Of a stretch of 64,000 nucleotides of DNA, positions 11,741 through 22,907 are shown piece after piece. Source of the DNA: Ulota crispa. Taxonomy: Eukaryota; Streptophyta; Bryopsida; Orthotrichales; Orthotrichaceae. A model generated the notes under the pieces. It was not told the DNA's origin, did no database searches, and saw nothing but the letters and a program-made list of their open reading frames with translations. Where the stretch lies: positions 25,436,727 through 25,500,726 of the forward strand of contig OY987245.1 in assembly GCA_963920765.1 (NCBI GenBank), given 5' to 3'. Both the position numbers and the translations under genes were made by a program. Each line of letters opens with the position of its first letter. Position 1 is the stretch's first letter.

Positions 11741-12534
11741 CTAGTCAATTTCAGTCCATCTCCAACTTACATTCCCTATTAGGTATATAAAAAGGGCTGC
11801 AATGTTGGACAAATGTCGTATAAACTGTTTATAATAGTTTGCAAATCCAAGGAAGCTCCAAACTCCTCGCACTGCAATAGGAGCTTGGCAATTTTCAATA
11901 ACCTTGACCTTCTCGAGATCCATCTTTACTCCTTTGCAAGCTTAAAAAATAAACCCTAAATATTTTATTGCTTTGACTTCAAACTCATACTTCTTGATAT
12001 ATCCAAATATATCCTAGCTTCTTGCAGCTTTCCTAGCACTTTATCTACCTTCGTACAATGATCATGAAGAGACCCACAGGAGTAAATAAAAACATGGTCA
12101 AGAGAAGCAGAACAAAATTTATCTACATATCATTGCAATGTCCAATTGATGCAATACTAAAAAGTACTAGGAGAATTTGCCGTGCCAAAAGGAATCATTA
12201 ACCACTCATATAACCTAAAGTAAGTGCAAAATGCTGTTTTCCATTCAATTATCTTTGCAACCCAAATTTTGTTAAAAGCAGTAGTGACATCAAGCTTTGT
12301 TAACCAACGAGCCTTGCTAATTTGTGTTAGTGTCGTGTAGATAAGTGATTTTAAGATATTGATCATTTTTGTAATGTTGTTCAAGGGTCAATAGTTAATA
12401 CAAAATTGCAATCCAATACAAAGTTTTTTGACAAATAAAACAGGCGTAGTAATTAATGAATGACTTACATGTATAAATCCTTTGGCCAAAAATGATGTGA
12501 GCTTCCAACAAAGCACTAACAATTCCCTTTTTAA
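11741..12534 (-). pseudogene. Reverse transcriptase of the outer chromovirus, 3' part
   Basis: In order on the minus strand: KGFI, PVLFVKK and FCINY (12,390-12,490); WLTKLDVTTAFNKI and EWKTAF then IPFGTANSPSTF (12,157-12,384); the YxDD box region at about 12,080-12,100, read as SLDHVFIYS, so the second aspartate is lost; then APIAVRGVWSFLGFANYY and FIRHLSNIA (11,741-11,923). The SFLGFANYY-QFIRHLSNIA block resembles fungal and non-seed-plant Tf2/Tcn1-type chromoviruses. Several stops interrupt it. The RT start lies across the nested insertion. Confidence 0.92.
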
Positions 12535-12966
12535 AGTCAAGAACGGGTTTAGAGCAAGAACAATAGAGAACAAACACAAAAACAAGACCATAATGCAAGG
12601 ATGTATAAGAAGAGAGATCCAAAAATGTATTTCACAAAGTAAAGGTATGAAATAGAAATAAAGCAAAAAATCAAGGCTTATAAGCCAAAGACTAAAGCGG
12701 CAAGATAAATTGTTGAGACTAATGAACCCTCTAGTCTTGACTCTACTTATACTCGAAGATTGAAGCTTGGCCGTCAAGTTTGGAAACTTCTTAAAAAACT
12801 TCATCTAGCTTAGAAAGTGCTTGAGGTTCTTCTACGAGGTAGAAAGCTTCTTAAAAAGCTTCCAATGTTCTAGAACCTTTTAGGAACTTCTACCTTCAAG
12901 AACCTTCAAATATATTATAGTATATTTTTGATCTTGATTATGGGTAATCCGTTCATGTTTGTGATT
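12535..12966 (-). repeat. 3' LTR of the inner element
   Basis: Aligns with 17,937-18,344 through CAAGACCATAATGCAAGGAT (CATGATG in the partner), ATCCAAAAATGTATT, AGCTTGGCCGTCAAG and GTGCTTGAGGTTCTTCTAC. Both copies carry runs of short inverted AAGCTTCTT-like motifs in the middle. Terminal CA and TG have mutated here. Confidence 0.88.
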
Positions 12967-13496
12967 TTATCTTCCTTTCTAGCTTTGAAATTCTTTGAGG
13001 AGTTCATGTCATCGTTGCTCTTGGTTTTGTTGGTTGCTAACAATGAAATTCTTGAATCTTGAACAGCGCATTGGTAATGTTTGAAGCTAATTTCCATGTA
13101 CGCTTGTTAATTAGATAGTTACACCAATAAACAAAGTTTTTGACTTGACCTCATCAAATCCTTGAATCTAAAATTCTCTTAACTTCAAATTCTTGGACGC
13201 TATTATTACAACTAAAAGTAGTGAGGATTGAACTCTTTTAGGAATAATGGATTTTTGATAAGTTTTTAAAAGCAAAACATAAAAGACTATATACTTTTAT
13301 GGATGCTAGAAGTTGTAGTCAATACGCAACAGCATTGACTTGTTTATCAATGCTAAACAGTTTAATTTGACATTAACTATAATTCTTGCTTAGACAAGTC
13401 GTCTTGATGGTTTATTGTAGCAGTCACATTTGATTGTTTATTCAAAATTTTGGTTGCTTTTTTCTTATCATATTGGCAGAATCTTAATAACTCACT

Positions 13497-14030
13497 TCAA
13501 CTTCTTCTAAATGAGCTTCTATTGTTGTATGCAAATTTTTTTAACTGCATTGCTAAATCTTTTGCTGCAAGGTTTTTCCTTCTTGAAGCTGGAAGCTTAT
13601 CAATTCTTGGATGATATTTATAATTGACATAAAATAGAATCTCTTGAGTCAATATATGTTTGTTGTTGTTATATACAAACTTTGCAAACGGTAATAAAGA
13701 TATCAAATTATCTTGTTGATAGTTTATGATGTATAGTAAATATTGCTCTAAGATTTGATTCATTTGTTTTGTTTATCCGTTAATTTGAGGGTGAAATGCA
13801 GAAGAAAGCTTCATTTTTACTTACAAAACTTCAAATAACAATTAGCAGTATTTGAAAATGAACTGCAATCTTTATCCAATACAATATTTTTAGACAAACC
13901 ATGATATCTATAGATATTGTCTGTAAAGAAGTTAGTTGTTTCTTCTTCCGTGATTGTCTTTTTATATGGAAAAAATGTGTTATTTTTGAAATTTAGTTGA
14001 CTATTACGCAAATAGAGTGACATTTAGCTG
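13497..14030 (-). pseudogene. Integrase remnant of the inner element
   Basis: Minus-strand pieces are KKTITEEETTNFFTDNIYR and YHGLSKNIVLDKD (13,817-14,023), then NQILEQYLLYIINYQQDN, LPFAKFVYNNN and FYVNYKYHPR (13,497-13,763). These match the integrase core and post-core of fungal and animal-type gypsy elements (TEELEQYLR, NYQQDDW, LPLAEFAYNN, FxANYGxHPR). Stops and a frame break separate them. The composition is much more AT-rich than the outer integrase. Confidence 0.88.
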
Positions 14031-14759
14031 AAATTGGTAAGTTCGTGATGAATTTCATAAAAACAGATATTCATGGTTGTTTTGAAATTGGTAATGGTTG
14101 TAACAATCCATACGGTCAATTTCAAAGGTTTTTGAACGCAAATATGTATTGCAAGTCAATACAAACCTCTTAGATGGTGTTTAACATTTGAAGCTACCAA
14201 AAACCTCAAAAAATTAATTCTCAGCATCTTGTTGAAATCAAAATGTCTAACAACTAGAAAGTCGTGCCGTGTTTATATGATTTGAAAGCATACTATTTTA
14301 TTGTGAATGTATAAGCATTTTTAAAGTAAAGAAGTTGATTTTTAATTTTGAACTTGCTAAGATATTTTGCAGCATTGCCGAGGCAGTGCTTGATATAAAA
14401 CACCAAAGAACCTATAATCGAGGCTATTTGGATTTTTTTTTAATTCAAAAATCTGTTAAAAATGAAATTTGAGTCGTTTGTAAACACATGCACTCTAACT
14501 TCAAAAATGTTGTCTATTGTTGGTTATATGTTGTTTTTTTTTCTTTAGGCATAAAGTTGGATCTTTTTGATAAGGCATTAAACAATCTTTGTTGCTTTCC
14601 AAGTCAATGTATGATGTCAAAATCAAATTTAAATAAAGATGTATTTCAATGAGCTTGACAATAATTCAAGACACAAATAAACAAAAAAGATTCAAAATTT
14701 TTGTAATCAATATATATTATCATCTAGCGTGCAGCGTTTATAAGTAAATGACACCATTT

Positions 14760-15129
14760 TTAGAAATAATCTACAATAGCAAATAATTTTTTATTGTGAA
14801 TTTTGTAATTAATCTTTGTAGCACATAATTTTTTCAAATGTAAAGCAACTGAATAAAGTTTTCTGTTTTTTCTTTGTGACAATAATATTGCATCCAAGGT
14901 AAAATTTGAAGCATACATCTCTAAAAAGAAAAGCTTGGAAAAATCTATATGTACCAATATTAAAACTATAGAAAAGGTTTTTTTCAATATTTGAAAAGCC
15001 TTGTCTAATTTTTTGCTTCAAGCTCACTTTTTTTTTTTTTTGTAAGCCGTGTAGGTGAAGTGATAATTTGAGAGTAGTTTTTAATGAAAATTTGATAAAA
15101 GTTTGCAAACACAAAAAAATATTAGACAT
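14760..15129 (-). pseudogene. RNase H remnant of the inner element
   Basis: Blocks on the minus strand: FFLEMYASNFTLDAIL, SVALHLKKLCATKINYKIH and NKKLFAIVDYF. These correspond to the gypsy RNase H signature (LETDASDFALGAVLSQ, HPVAFxSRKLSPAExNYxxxDKELLAIV). The first catalytic D of TDAS reads Y, so it is not functional. Confidence 0.88.
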
Positions 15130-15971
15130 CTTACACTATCTTTGGTGTTTTCTAATCTATTACAATTTGAATTTTTTTTAAATCCATCAATATACCGTCA
15201 CTTGGAATAATATAATTAAAAAATTCAACTTAAATAGTGTGGAAATCACATTTTTCAAGCTTTGCATACACCTCAGCTTTGCAAAACTTTTCAAGCCCCA
15301 GTTTCATGTGTTTTTTATGTTGTTTTACATCTTATGAGTATATCAAAATTTTGACTAGATAGCTAACAACAAAATTGTCTAGGAATTCTCAGAATATATC
15401 ATTCATCAAATGTTAAAAGATAGCTAGTGCATTTGTAAGTCTAAAAAGCATAATGGTATATTTGAAATGACCATGTCTTGTTTAAAAAGCTGTCTTCTTT
15501 TAGTGTTCTTATTTCATTTGTATTAGATTGTACGCTTCTCTTAAATCAATCTTGATATAAATCTTTGCTTGTCTAATTTGATCAAGAAGTTTGCTGATTA
15601 GAAATAATAAATAATATTTTTTGACCATTAGTTTTTAAGGCCGCAACAATCCACATACAATTGAAAAATACGTCTGTTTTCTTCATAAATAGTACAGGCG
15701 CTCCTACTAGAGACTTAGAATGTTTCATGATGTTTTGCCAAATTCTTATCAATGTATTCTTTTAATGTAGCAAGCTCATTTTGCAATACATTGTAAATAA
15801 ATCCAAAAGGTGATTGAGTGTCTTGTTCAAAGTTGCTTGCACAATTATCCGATCGATATTTGGGTAATGCGTCTGTAGTTTTTTCTCAAAAACACCTTGG
15901 TGTTCTTTGTACTTTTCCAAAAACATTATTTTCTTGGTGATTTGTTTAAACATTGGAATTGCAAAAGCCAC
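15130..15971 (-). pseudogene. Reverse transcriptase remnant of the inner element
   Basis: It starts with KYKEHQGVFEKKLQTHYPNI (15,762-15,971), the pre-RT linker of gypsy pol (VFSExxAxxLPxHRPYD in relatives). Further on, at about 15,240-15,400, the minus strand reads NFVVSYLVKILIYS, where YLDDILIYS is expected, followed by KAEVYAKLEKCDFH. The catalytic DD is replaced by VK. Many frame breaks. Confidence 0.87.
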
Positions 15972-16149
15972 AAATACATCATTTTCTTTAGCAGCTTATA
16001 CAAATGCTTGAGCTTCAGCAAATAAAGATTTTGAATTTTTTAAGTAAAAATGGTTTTCATGTGTAAACACTGATTTTTTTACCAAAGATTTTTCAAGAAA
16101 AAACGTAATATTATCATTTGTCCAATGATTTGAAAATTGTATTTTTCGA

Positions 16150-16818
16150 GCCAAAAAAGTCTTAAATTCACAAGACTCAACAAGAAACGGGTAACATTAT
16201 AGACTATTTCACTATTATGGTTTTCAGTAGCCGTTTGCAAAAAAATTGTTTTATAACTAACATCGCCAAAAGACAGTGGTTGTCCATCAGTAATTTCAAC
16301 GTGAATGGCCTACGATTTTTGGGCTAGGGAAATTTTATAAAGTTTTATAAATGATTCATTTAATAAAATATGCTGAGATCTCTAAATTTATTAATGTACA
16401 AGGTTTAATATTTTTTGGGTCTAAACATATTAATAATGTAAAACAAGAAATAAAAATTTGCAAAGAATACAAGATCTAAAGATGCTAACAACGTTATAGA
16501 ATTTAGTTGCACTGTCTTTATTGTGGTTGGATTTTGTCATAATTTTGTTGATTATTGGTATTCTGAAGCTATGATGGGTATTGTTGTTTTTTAAAGCAAT
16601 TGTGAATTTTGTGTCTTCTTTTTCCTCAGAAGGTACACCATTCATTTTTGCAACAATGTTTTTATATTATTTGATAAGAGATTTAAAACAAATTGCATCA
16701 ATTCAATGTCTTCAGCTTCAAACAACTTGCCTGTGCTTGTAGTTAAAAAACTAGCCGAGTTACCAGCATATGGTTATGGTGTTGTCTATATTTGCCTATC
16801 TAATTATTGTTCAAATAA
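16150..16818 (-). pseudogene. Gag-pol junction and protease remnant of the inner element
   Basis: At about 16,140-16,210 the minus strand encodes LVNLRLFWLEKYNFQI, which matches the post-protease LGLPWLxxxNPxIDW motif of gypsy elements. The rest is too decayed to define. No intact DSG or DTG active site was found by eye. Confidence 0.55.
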
Positions 16819-17631
16819 TTAATTGTTGCATTTAACAACTTGGCTAATGGCTTTGTTTGTTGTAGTAGAATCTAGAAGTGAAAGTAATAAATCTTTTACC
16901 TTGTTTATAAGCCAAAATAGAATTGACTTATTAGAGCTTGTTTGTCCTTGTAGATATTGAATGCTAATTGACAAAAGTGGGAAACATATACTAATGCTAT
17001 ACGCCCACTTTTTCGTAAGTTCCAAATTTTAGTTGTTGCAAAATGTTGTTTGTCATGCTCTCCAAATGCTTCTCTAAAAGCATTTAAAAACACTTCAAAG
17101 CTATTAAGTATCGCAAAGTTCTTTTCAAAAAGCGATGTAAACTAAGAAAGTGTTTACTTATATAGCAAAGTTTCCACCAATTTAATACAAACCTGCATTT
17201 ATTAAGTACCATTATGGTTGAAATAGTATGACAAATTATACCTAATTGATAAAATCACAAAACTTGAAACAGGTGCCGATAAGTTTCTCTGGAAGACTAT
17301 CCTTAGCTTTTTTGTTTTTACTAAAATTTGAAGCTTGCAATATAGAACCAACAAGATTGCTAGCTTGAGTAGCCAATGCATGTATTGCAACATAATTTTG
17401 ATCCATTGTATGTAGCAATCTCATTTCAAGGTTAAAGATTTTTAAGTTAAATTCTATATTCTGTTTGAATATCTGCCTGCATACAATGCTCATGGCTAAA
17501 ATGACTAATATGATAGCGTCTAGCTTTGAATCGTTCATAACACCATTATTTTCTACCACCATAGTGATAACTAGTAAAATACATATATAAAATAATGTGA
17601 TCACCAAGTGTTGGAACAATAAAAGGCACAA
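16819..17631 (-). pseudogene. Gag of the inner element
   Basis: Minus-strand blocks, N to C terminal: LPEKLIGTCFKFCDFIN (about 17,240-17,310), FREAFGEHDKQHFATTKIW, LVYVSHFCQLAF (16,905-17,093) and ISQFYFGLINKVKDLLLSLL. This follows the retrotransposon gag order LPxKFDGTRxKFRxFxNQ, FxxxFGDxDxxxTAxxKLxxLRQ, YxSEFRQLA, LIxxFxxGLxxxVKDLLL. It would encode the capsid of the particle. Frame changes occur near 17,000 and 17,240. Confidence 0.87.
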
Positions 17632-17936
17632 GTTGCGCTACTTATTCCATAAATCTAGCTTTCATAAATCAACAAATGATCAAATCTTTGAACTCTTCTT
17701 TTGATCTACTATAAATATAGATGTCAAGATTGAAATTGAATTTTTAGGCAAGTAGTCTATTCAAGTCCATAAATTTTTGTAATGGAAAAATCTAGAACAA
17801 AAATAAGCAACACCATCAATTTAAAAGTGGGTAAACCGCAACCTCCAAAATACCTTGCAGTTTTTAAATAAATGGGTAATCCACACTAAATTCAAAAGCA
17901 AAAGATTTTGATGATATTGAAGTAATCTCAACAAAA

Positions 17937-18344
17937 TGTGAGGGATGGATTTAGAGCATGAATAATAAAGGCAAAACACAGAAACAAGACCATGATGCAA
18001 GGATGTATTAGAATAGAAATCCAAAAATGTATTCTACAGAGTAGCTATACAAGACAAGACAACAGAAAGCCAAGGCTTGAAGGCCAAAATTTAAGGCAAC
18101 AAGATGTTGTCAAAATTGAAGAATTTTTCAATCTCAACTCTATTTATATTCAAAGATAGAAGCTTGGCCGTCAAGCTTAGAAAGCTTCTTGAGAGGCTTC
18201 TTCAAGCTTGGAAGCTTTTTGAGAAGCTTTTCTGAGTTTGGAAGGTGCTTGAGGTTCTTCTACCAGGTAGTAAGCTTCTTGAGAAGCTTTCAATCTAGTA
18301 TATTCTAGGTTTTGGTCATGACTAGTCCATTCATGTCCATGACA
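17937..18344 (-). repeat. 5' LTR of the inner element
   Basis: A 408-bp repeat with TG...CA ends on either strand (TGTGAGGG at 17,937; CCATGACA ending at 18,344). By eye it shares roughly 75-80% identity with 12,535-12,966. A cluster of AAGCTTCTTGAGAAGCTT-like inverted motifs lies at 18,160-18,290. Confidence 0.9.
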
Positions 18345-19310
18345 CTTGACATATTATAAAGAAGGTCTCAAAGAAGGTCAACTTCTTTTTTGTCTTTCAT
18401 CTCCACGCTAATTTTATGATCAATTCTTGGTCCTTGCAGTGATGGAAGCTCACTAGCTTTACAAAGGTCAAATAATGCTAAACAATGCCATTACTGCTCT
18501 GGGAGTTGCTCTTTAGGATTGAGTAGCTTTTTCAGAGCAAGTACCTTTTTATTATTGGCCATAAAGACTGCAAAACCTTCATTGATCCAACTTGACTCTT
18601 TTGTAAATATTCAAGAAAGGTTTAGGCGTTTATTTCTTGTAATTAGAAACCCAATTTCTTGGTGTTGTTCCAAGTTGAGCAGCTACCAGCAAGCAAACGG
18701 CCTTTGTGGCTCCTCACCCTAATTCCAAAGTTGTGAATGTATAACAACTTCTTTGTTGGAGCAATTTGGACGTCGTTCCTATTCATCTACCATTTCTTAA
18801 GAATTAAATCATAGCCCATGGTATTCCCAAATACTATGCAAACTCAAATTCCTTATGCCAGCTAATATTGTACCAAAATTTTGTAACTTGTTGCACTAAA
18901 ATATCTTTTCTATTAATCTCTTGAATGAATTGCGGTAGAATATGAAGGCACTCAAGCTTAATTTTCCTAGCAAAACCAAAATTCACAAGAAAATAGCATA
19001 ATCATCCACTATCAATAAGTGCATCAGCAATGCTTGTTTGGTTAATTATTGTATGTACCAAGATAAATGATGTAATCATAAATTCCCTTTTAAATCCTTT
19101 CCATTCTACTTCTTTCGTTAAAACATGGTAATGCTTCTACTTGTGACTATGAGCAGAAGCTAATCAATTTTCCGACCCAAATTCTGACTGATTATCATCC
19201 TTTGGTGTGCGTTTTGCTTACACTGTTGCTAGTTGGGCTTATGCTTGATTGACAAGAACGTGCTCGTTAGAATGCCATTTGTTGGAAGTTGGCCATGCTA
19301 GTTGGTAGAA
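18345..19310 (-). pseudogene. Protease and pre-RT region of the outer chromovirus
   Basis: At 18,985-19,030 the minus strand reads ADALIDSG with D-S-G codons at 19,005-19,013. This is the aspartic protease active site (ALIDSGATHNFI in relatives) and is immediately followed by a stop. Downstream text such as FARKIKLECLHILP fits the rest of the protease. 18,345-18,980 is the linker toward the RT, cut by the inner insertion. The protease would process the Gag-Pol polyprotein. Dead by nonsense mutations. Confidence 0.8.
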
Positions 19311-20382
19311 ACATGCATTCATATAATGATTTGTTGCACTGCACCTAAGGCAACGCCTTTCCTTCTTTTATTTTTCAATCTTCCCAATTTGCCCACTTTG
19401 CACGTTTGGTTTGTCTTTTATGAGCTGCTGCCAAGCCTACTCGTGTCAGCTTCTAATCCATCAGATTTCCACCAATGACAACTACTGGAGCGGTCAAAGA
19501 GCTACTACGGCCTCTCCCCGTTGTTTGCAAGCCAAGGCTAAAATGTACTTTGAAAATGCAAACATTTTCATTCAAAAATCTCTCAAATGACAAATCCTAA
19601 AAAATGAAAACAATAGATTTTTGTAACTTGACATGCTAACCTTGGGTAAGTATTGCCTTTACATGGAGCTGCCCGGTTCTGCTATTGCCAACAATAATTG
19701 CTTGTTGAAGTCTGCATAGAAGTTTTTCACTAAATGCTTTCCTTGCTTCATTCCTTATAGTTTATCTAGAGCACTCTCGCATTGGTGAGAGTCTTCAAAT
19801 TGATTGTTTAGGAACCCCCAAAATCTCTCAACGTTGGCGGTCACCTCCATATCCAACCAAGGTTGTGTCACTAATGCAGCATTTTTTGTAAGGCGGGAAA
19901 ACATGTATCCTACTATCAAACATTCTATGATATATTGATTAGCGTAATACTCCATTTTGTCTGCCATCTGCTAGCAGAAGAGAGAATAAAATGCACATTT
20001 TCCTTCAAATCTCTCAAGATCAAGAAACCTGAGCCACCTAGCATCTTGATGTGCTAGTGGTGCAGGTTTAGATGCTACTATAGCTTGTTGTTGCTTCAAC
20101 GCCACCAGTTTGTTCTTTAATTGTTCTAACTCCAACTTTTGTTGGAGTTGTTGCATATTGGGTCAATTGCCTTGGGCACTTGGATTGTGGATGGAGTCTT
20201 CCAATTCTTGGACAATACTCAAGCGCTCATCTTTTCATCTATTCACTATCCCAATAGCTATTGCTTGTAATACACTCATTGTTTCTTCATCCAATAGGCC
20301 TTGCCATTGCAAATGTCCTTGTAACTCTGCCTCTACAAATCCCTCAAAATTACCGCCAGCCAATAGGTGGTTGGCTCTTTGA
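19311..20382 (-). pseudogene. Gag of the outer chromovirus with CCHC zinc knuckle
   Basis: The minus strand encodes a glutamine-rich coiled-coil-like start (QLQQKLELEQLKNKLVALKQ, 20,060-20,156), then RFLDLERFEGKC and a capsid-like stretch (MADKMEYYANQYII, ERFWGFLNNQFED, 19,755-19,967). It ends in a zinc knuckle at 19,311-19,352 reading CLRCSATNHYMNAC, an exact C-x2-C-x4-H-x4-C. Capsid and nucleocapsid roles follow from the family. A stop at 19,968-19,970 and others interrupt it. Confidence 0.88.
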
Positions 20383-20463
20383 GCCAAGTTCACCGCAAAT
20401 TGCTATTGCTTATGCATAACGTCAATGCTCAACAATTTGTGAATAAAAATGATTAGGTTCAAA

Positions 20464-20746
20464 TGTAAAGAAGTAAGCTTTGAGAGCACATGATACCAAA
20501 TTACAAATATAAATTTGATGAAGAGCTAAGCATGTGTGTTTTGGTTTTAGTATGCTATGCCAAGGCTAAAGTTAGTATAATTGCAATCTTGCGGCTAATT
20601 TTAGGAGGCATTGGAGCTACTCTAGTACTTCCTCTAGTACTTCTGCTTCTATGCATGGAAGGATAAGATTAGAAGAGATAGATGATCAAGTAGTAATCAA
20701 AGGTCACCACCAAGATCAAATTCTCGAGCGCTAGCTCATTACATCA
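20464..20746 (-). repeat. 5' LTR of the outer chromovirus
   Basis: The 283-bp partner of 9,217-9,499, ending ACATCA at 20,746. By eye the two copies agree at about 85% or more, with most differences being transitions. An internal 8-base TGGTATCA on the minus strand resembles an initiator-Met primer site but is present in both LTR copies. Confidence 0.92.
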
Positions 20747-21989
20747 AGACTAATCTTGAAATTGCTTGGGTGTGTTGCTATAAGGTAGCTGCGTCCATCC
20801 TCGTGAGTGTCTCCATAATTGTCACCTCTACAATCTTTGAAAATCTGTGGATATAAATAGATGTAATTATAAGGATGTACAATATGTGAACATGAAACTT
20901 TAGTGTTGATTATGGACGTAATGGTAGTTTGCTCTTTAAAGAATTCACAACTTATTCTCACAATGTCTAAATAACATATTCAAAAGTGCAAACTTATTAT
21001 TTTTATGTTGCTAAAAGGATCTTGTAATTTGCTATATGTTTATCAATAGTCATCATGTTCAAAACCCTCAAACTCATGCTTATGGGTGTAGCTACCTTAA
21101 TGGCACTTGAAGGTCCCAATCTCAACCATCTCAAAGTAACCTAGCATTTGACATGTGGCAAAATTTGCCTATGTAAGAGGCATTCATTGCTCTACTGTGA
21201 GTTTAACAATGGGTGGAGTTGCCCTTAAAAGTAGGGTGTGGAAATGGAGAGGGTCAAAGAAGGGTGTGTCTACTTTACAATTCAAGTCTCGGGGTCTCAT
21301 GGCTGAGGTTAGATGGCATGCCGTTATGTAGTACCAAGGTAGAAAATTCCATTTGTTTCACTTATTAGAAAATGTGAATCTTTAGAGATTTATTCTCTAG
21401 AGAGTGAATTTGGGAAGTTTGAACTCAAAATTAGATTTAGAGACCCTAACTTTGATTTGGTCTAAATTGAAGGAGGATACCATTGATAATACCAAAGTAT
21501 GGAGCAAATTATTATTCTTACCTTGATTTGTAAAAACCATGGGGTATTTGCCTATCAAGTCTCGCTATACGGCATATCATCTAACCCTAGCCGGCTCTTG
21601 GTTTCAAGTTATTGCATTTTCTCTTGCCAACGCACAATACTAAATGTCTTGATTGATATTTAAATCTTAAGTAATATTCTTGAATAGGAACAATATTTGA
21701 GAATTTTTTTGGACTTCACCAACTAAAATCTGACATTTTTAGTACTCAATTAATTTTTTTGCCAAACTGTGCTGTATATTTACCTACATATTTATATTTA
21801 CATTGTAATATTTTGTATTTAGAATTGTTAGTAAAATTTAATTGATTTTTTTGTCGACAATTTCAAAAATTGCAATTGATTTTTTTCTCATTTCGAATGG
21901 CTGTTTGTGAACAAGCCGCTGATTTTTCCTGCACATTGAATAAGAACTAAACAAGATAGATGGGTCTCATCCAATGTTGATAAATATTA
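20747..21989. other. Intergenic between the retroelement and the SAP-domain gene
   Basis: AT-rich, no supported gene or repeat. Polypyrimidine and AT runs increase toward 21,850. The transition to higher GC at about 21,990 marks the start of the gene-proximal region. Confidence 0.5.
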
Positions 21990-22907
21990 AACGTCCATTG
22001 ACGTTCCAGCGCCATGGCAAAGATTCGAATTCCTTTGAAAAGGGGCTGGGAGCGGTAACGCCGCCATCGCTCGCCATGAAAGCGTTGGCTTTGCGTCCTG
22101 CATTCCCATCTGAGCATTCTCCACAATAGCTCGCATCTTCACAGGCTTTTTGTCACTCGCAAGTCTGACACTCCTCCAATTCATCATTTCGCAGAAGAGC
22201 GTGCAGATCGCTCTCTTCAGTACAAAGTTCCACTGCCGGAGATCAATCAAGGTTCGTGATCTGCAACACCCGATAGTAGTAATTCATACTCTGCAGCTTA
22301 GTTAAGGGTTCCCTACCCTGTCTCTTGCTTTGATAGGGACGATCGTGCTACCGAAGATGTTTAAATTCGGCTTACCCGATTGGTAGGCTTTCCTCGAAGC
22401 TGCAGTTACTGCTTGTGCTGGGAATGTCGCTGCGTGCTTAAGTCTTTGAATTTAGCATTTGGTTGAGGCGCAAATGTTGCAATTATTATTTTTGGATTCT
22501 TTTGACCTACAATGCACTTCCTGGAAGTTCACAGCAATTTTTTTTTGCTGAAATCTGGCTATATGTTCGCATTTTCTTCCTTTACTGCAGCTATTTTGCA
22601 AAGTCTAGCGATGTTCAGCCCGGGAAAGAAAGAACGGCTGCATTTCTGATTTCCATGGAGCATTAATATTCACCTATTTTGATTGTGATCCTCGTGTAGT
22701 TTTGTGAAGCTGTTGAAATCGATTTCCTGTGGTTTCGATCAGCGAAGACATGGTCGTTGACCTCCCTTACAATGAATTGTTGCAAATCCCTCGTAAGGAA
22801 AAGGGAATAACGTGGAACTACCTCCTCGTGTGTGTGTTTTTGAACTTTTGAAGAACGTAGGTCGGAATTTGGTATAATCTGTGGGCGTTCTTCAGGGCGG
22901 GGAACCG
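21990..22907 (+). other. GC-richer leader and promoter-proximal region of the SAP-domain gene
   Basis: Composition becomes distinctly more GC- and CpG-rich here than in the flanks. A donor-like CAAG|GTTCGT lies near 22,250 and an acceptor-like TTCTTCAG near 22,894, just before the first ATG. A 5' UTR exon and a leader intron are therefore likely. An 87-codon minus-strand open frame at 21,987-22,250 has no recognisable domain and is probably incidental. No TATA box can be assigned with confidence. Confidence 0.45.

Larger units (their letters stand above)
12535..18344 (-). mobile_element. Inner Ty3/gypsy LTR element nested in the outer RT
   Basis: Bounded by LTRs at about 12,535-12,966 and 17,937-18,344. 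On the minus strand the intact right LTR starts TGTCATGGACATG and ends CCCTCACA. Order from right to left: gag, protease remnant, RT, RNase H, integrase. A purine run (12,967-12,980 on the minus strand) abuts the left LTR, as a polypurine tract should. Flanks read TTTAA (left) and CTTGA (right), which differ only by C-to-T and G-to-A and may be a decayed 5-bp target duplication. The coding part is extremely AT-rich and full of stops. Confidence 0.9.
9217..20746 (-). mobile_element. Outer Ty3/gypsy chromovirus, 11.5 kb including a nested insertion
   Basis: The element is bounded by two 283-bp direct repeats (9,217-9,499 and 20,464-20,746). Read on the minus strand, the LTRs begin TGATGTAATGAG and end TTTACA. 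From right to left it holds gag with a CCHC knuckle, aspartic protease, RT, RNase H, integrase and a chromodomain, which is the order of Ty3/gypsy chromoviruses. A purine-rich tract lies next to the left LTR at about 9,500-9,510. The body is interrupted at about 12,534/18,345 by another LTR element; without it the outer copy is about 5.7 kb. Stops and frame breaks throughout make it non-autonomous. No matching 5-bp target duplication was found (TCTAG on the left, AGACT on the right). Confidence 0.93.

Noticed and set aside
20464..20500. TGGTATCA on the minus strand as a primer binding site of the outer element
   Set aside because: It lies inside the repeated LTR (a related sequence is present in the left copy), so it cannot mark the LTR-internal boundary.
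9212..20751. Target-site duplication of the outer retroelement
   Set aside because: The 5-bp flanks (TCTAG and AGACT) do not match; reported as not found.
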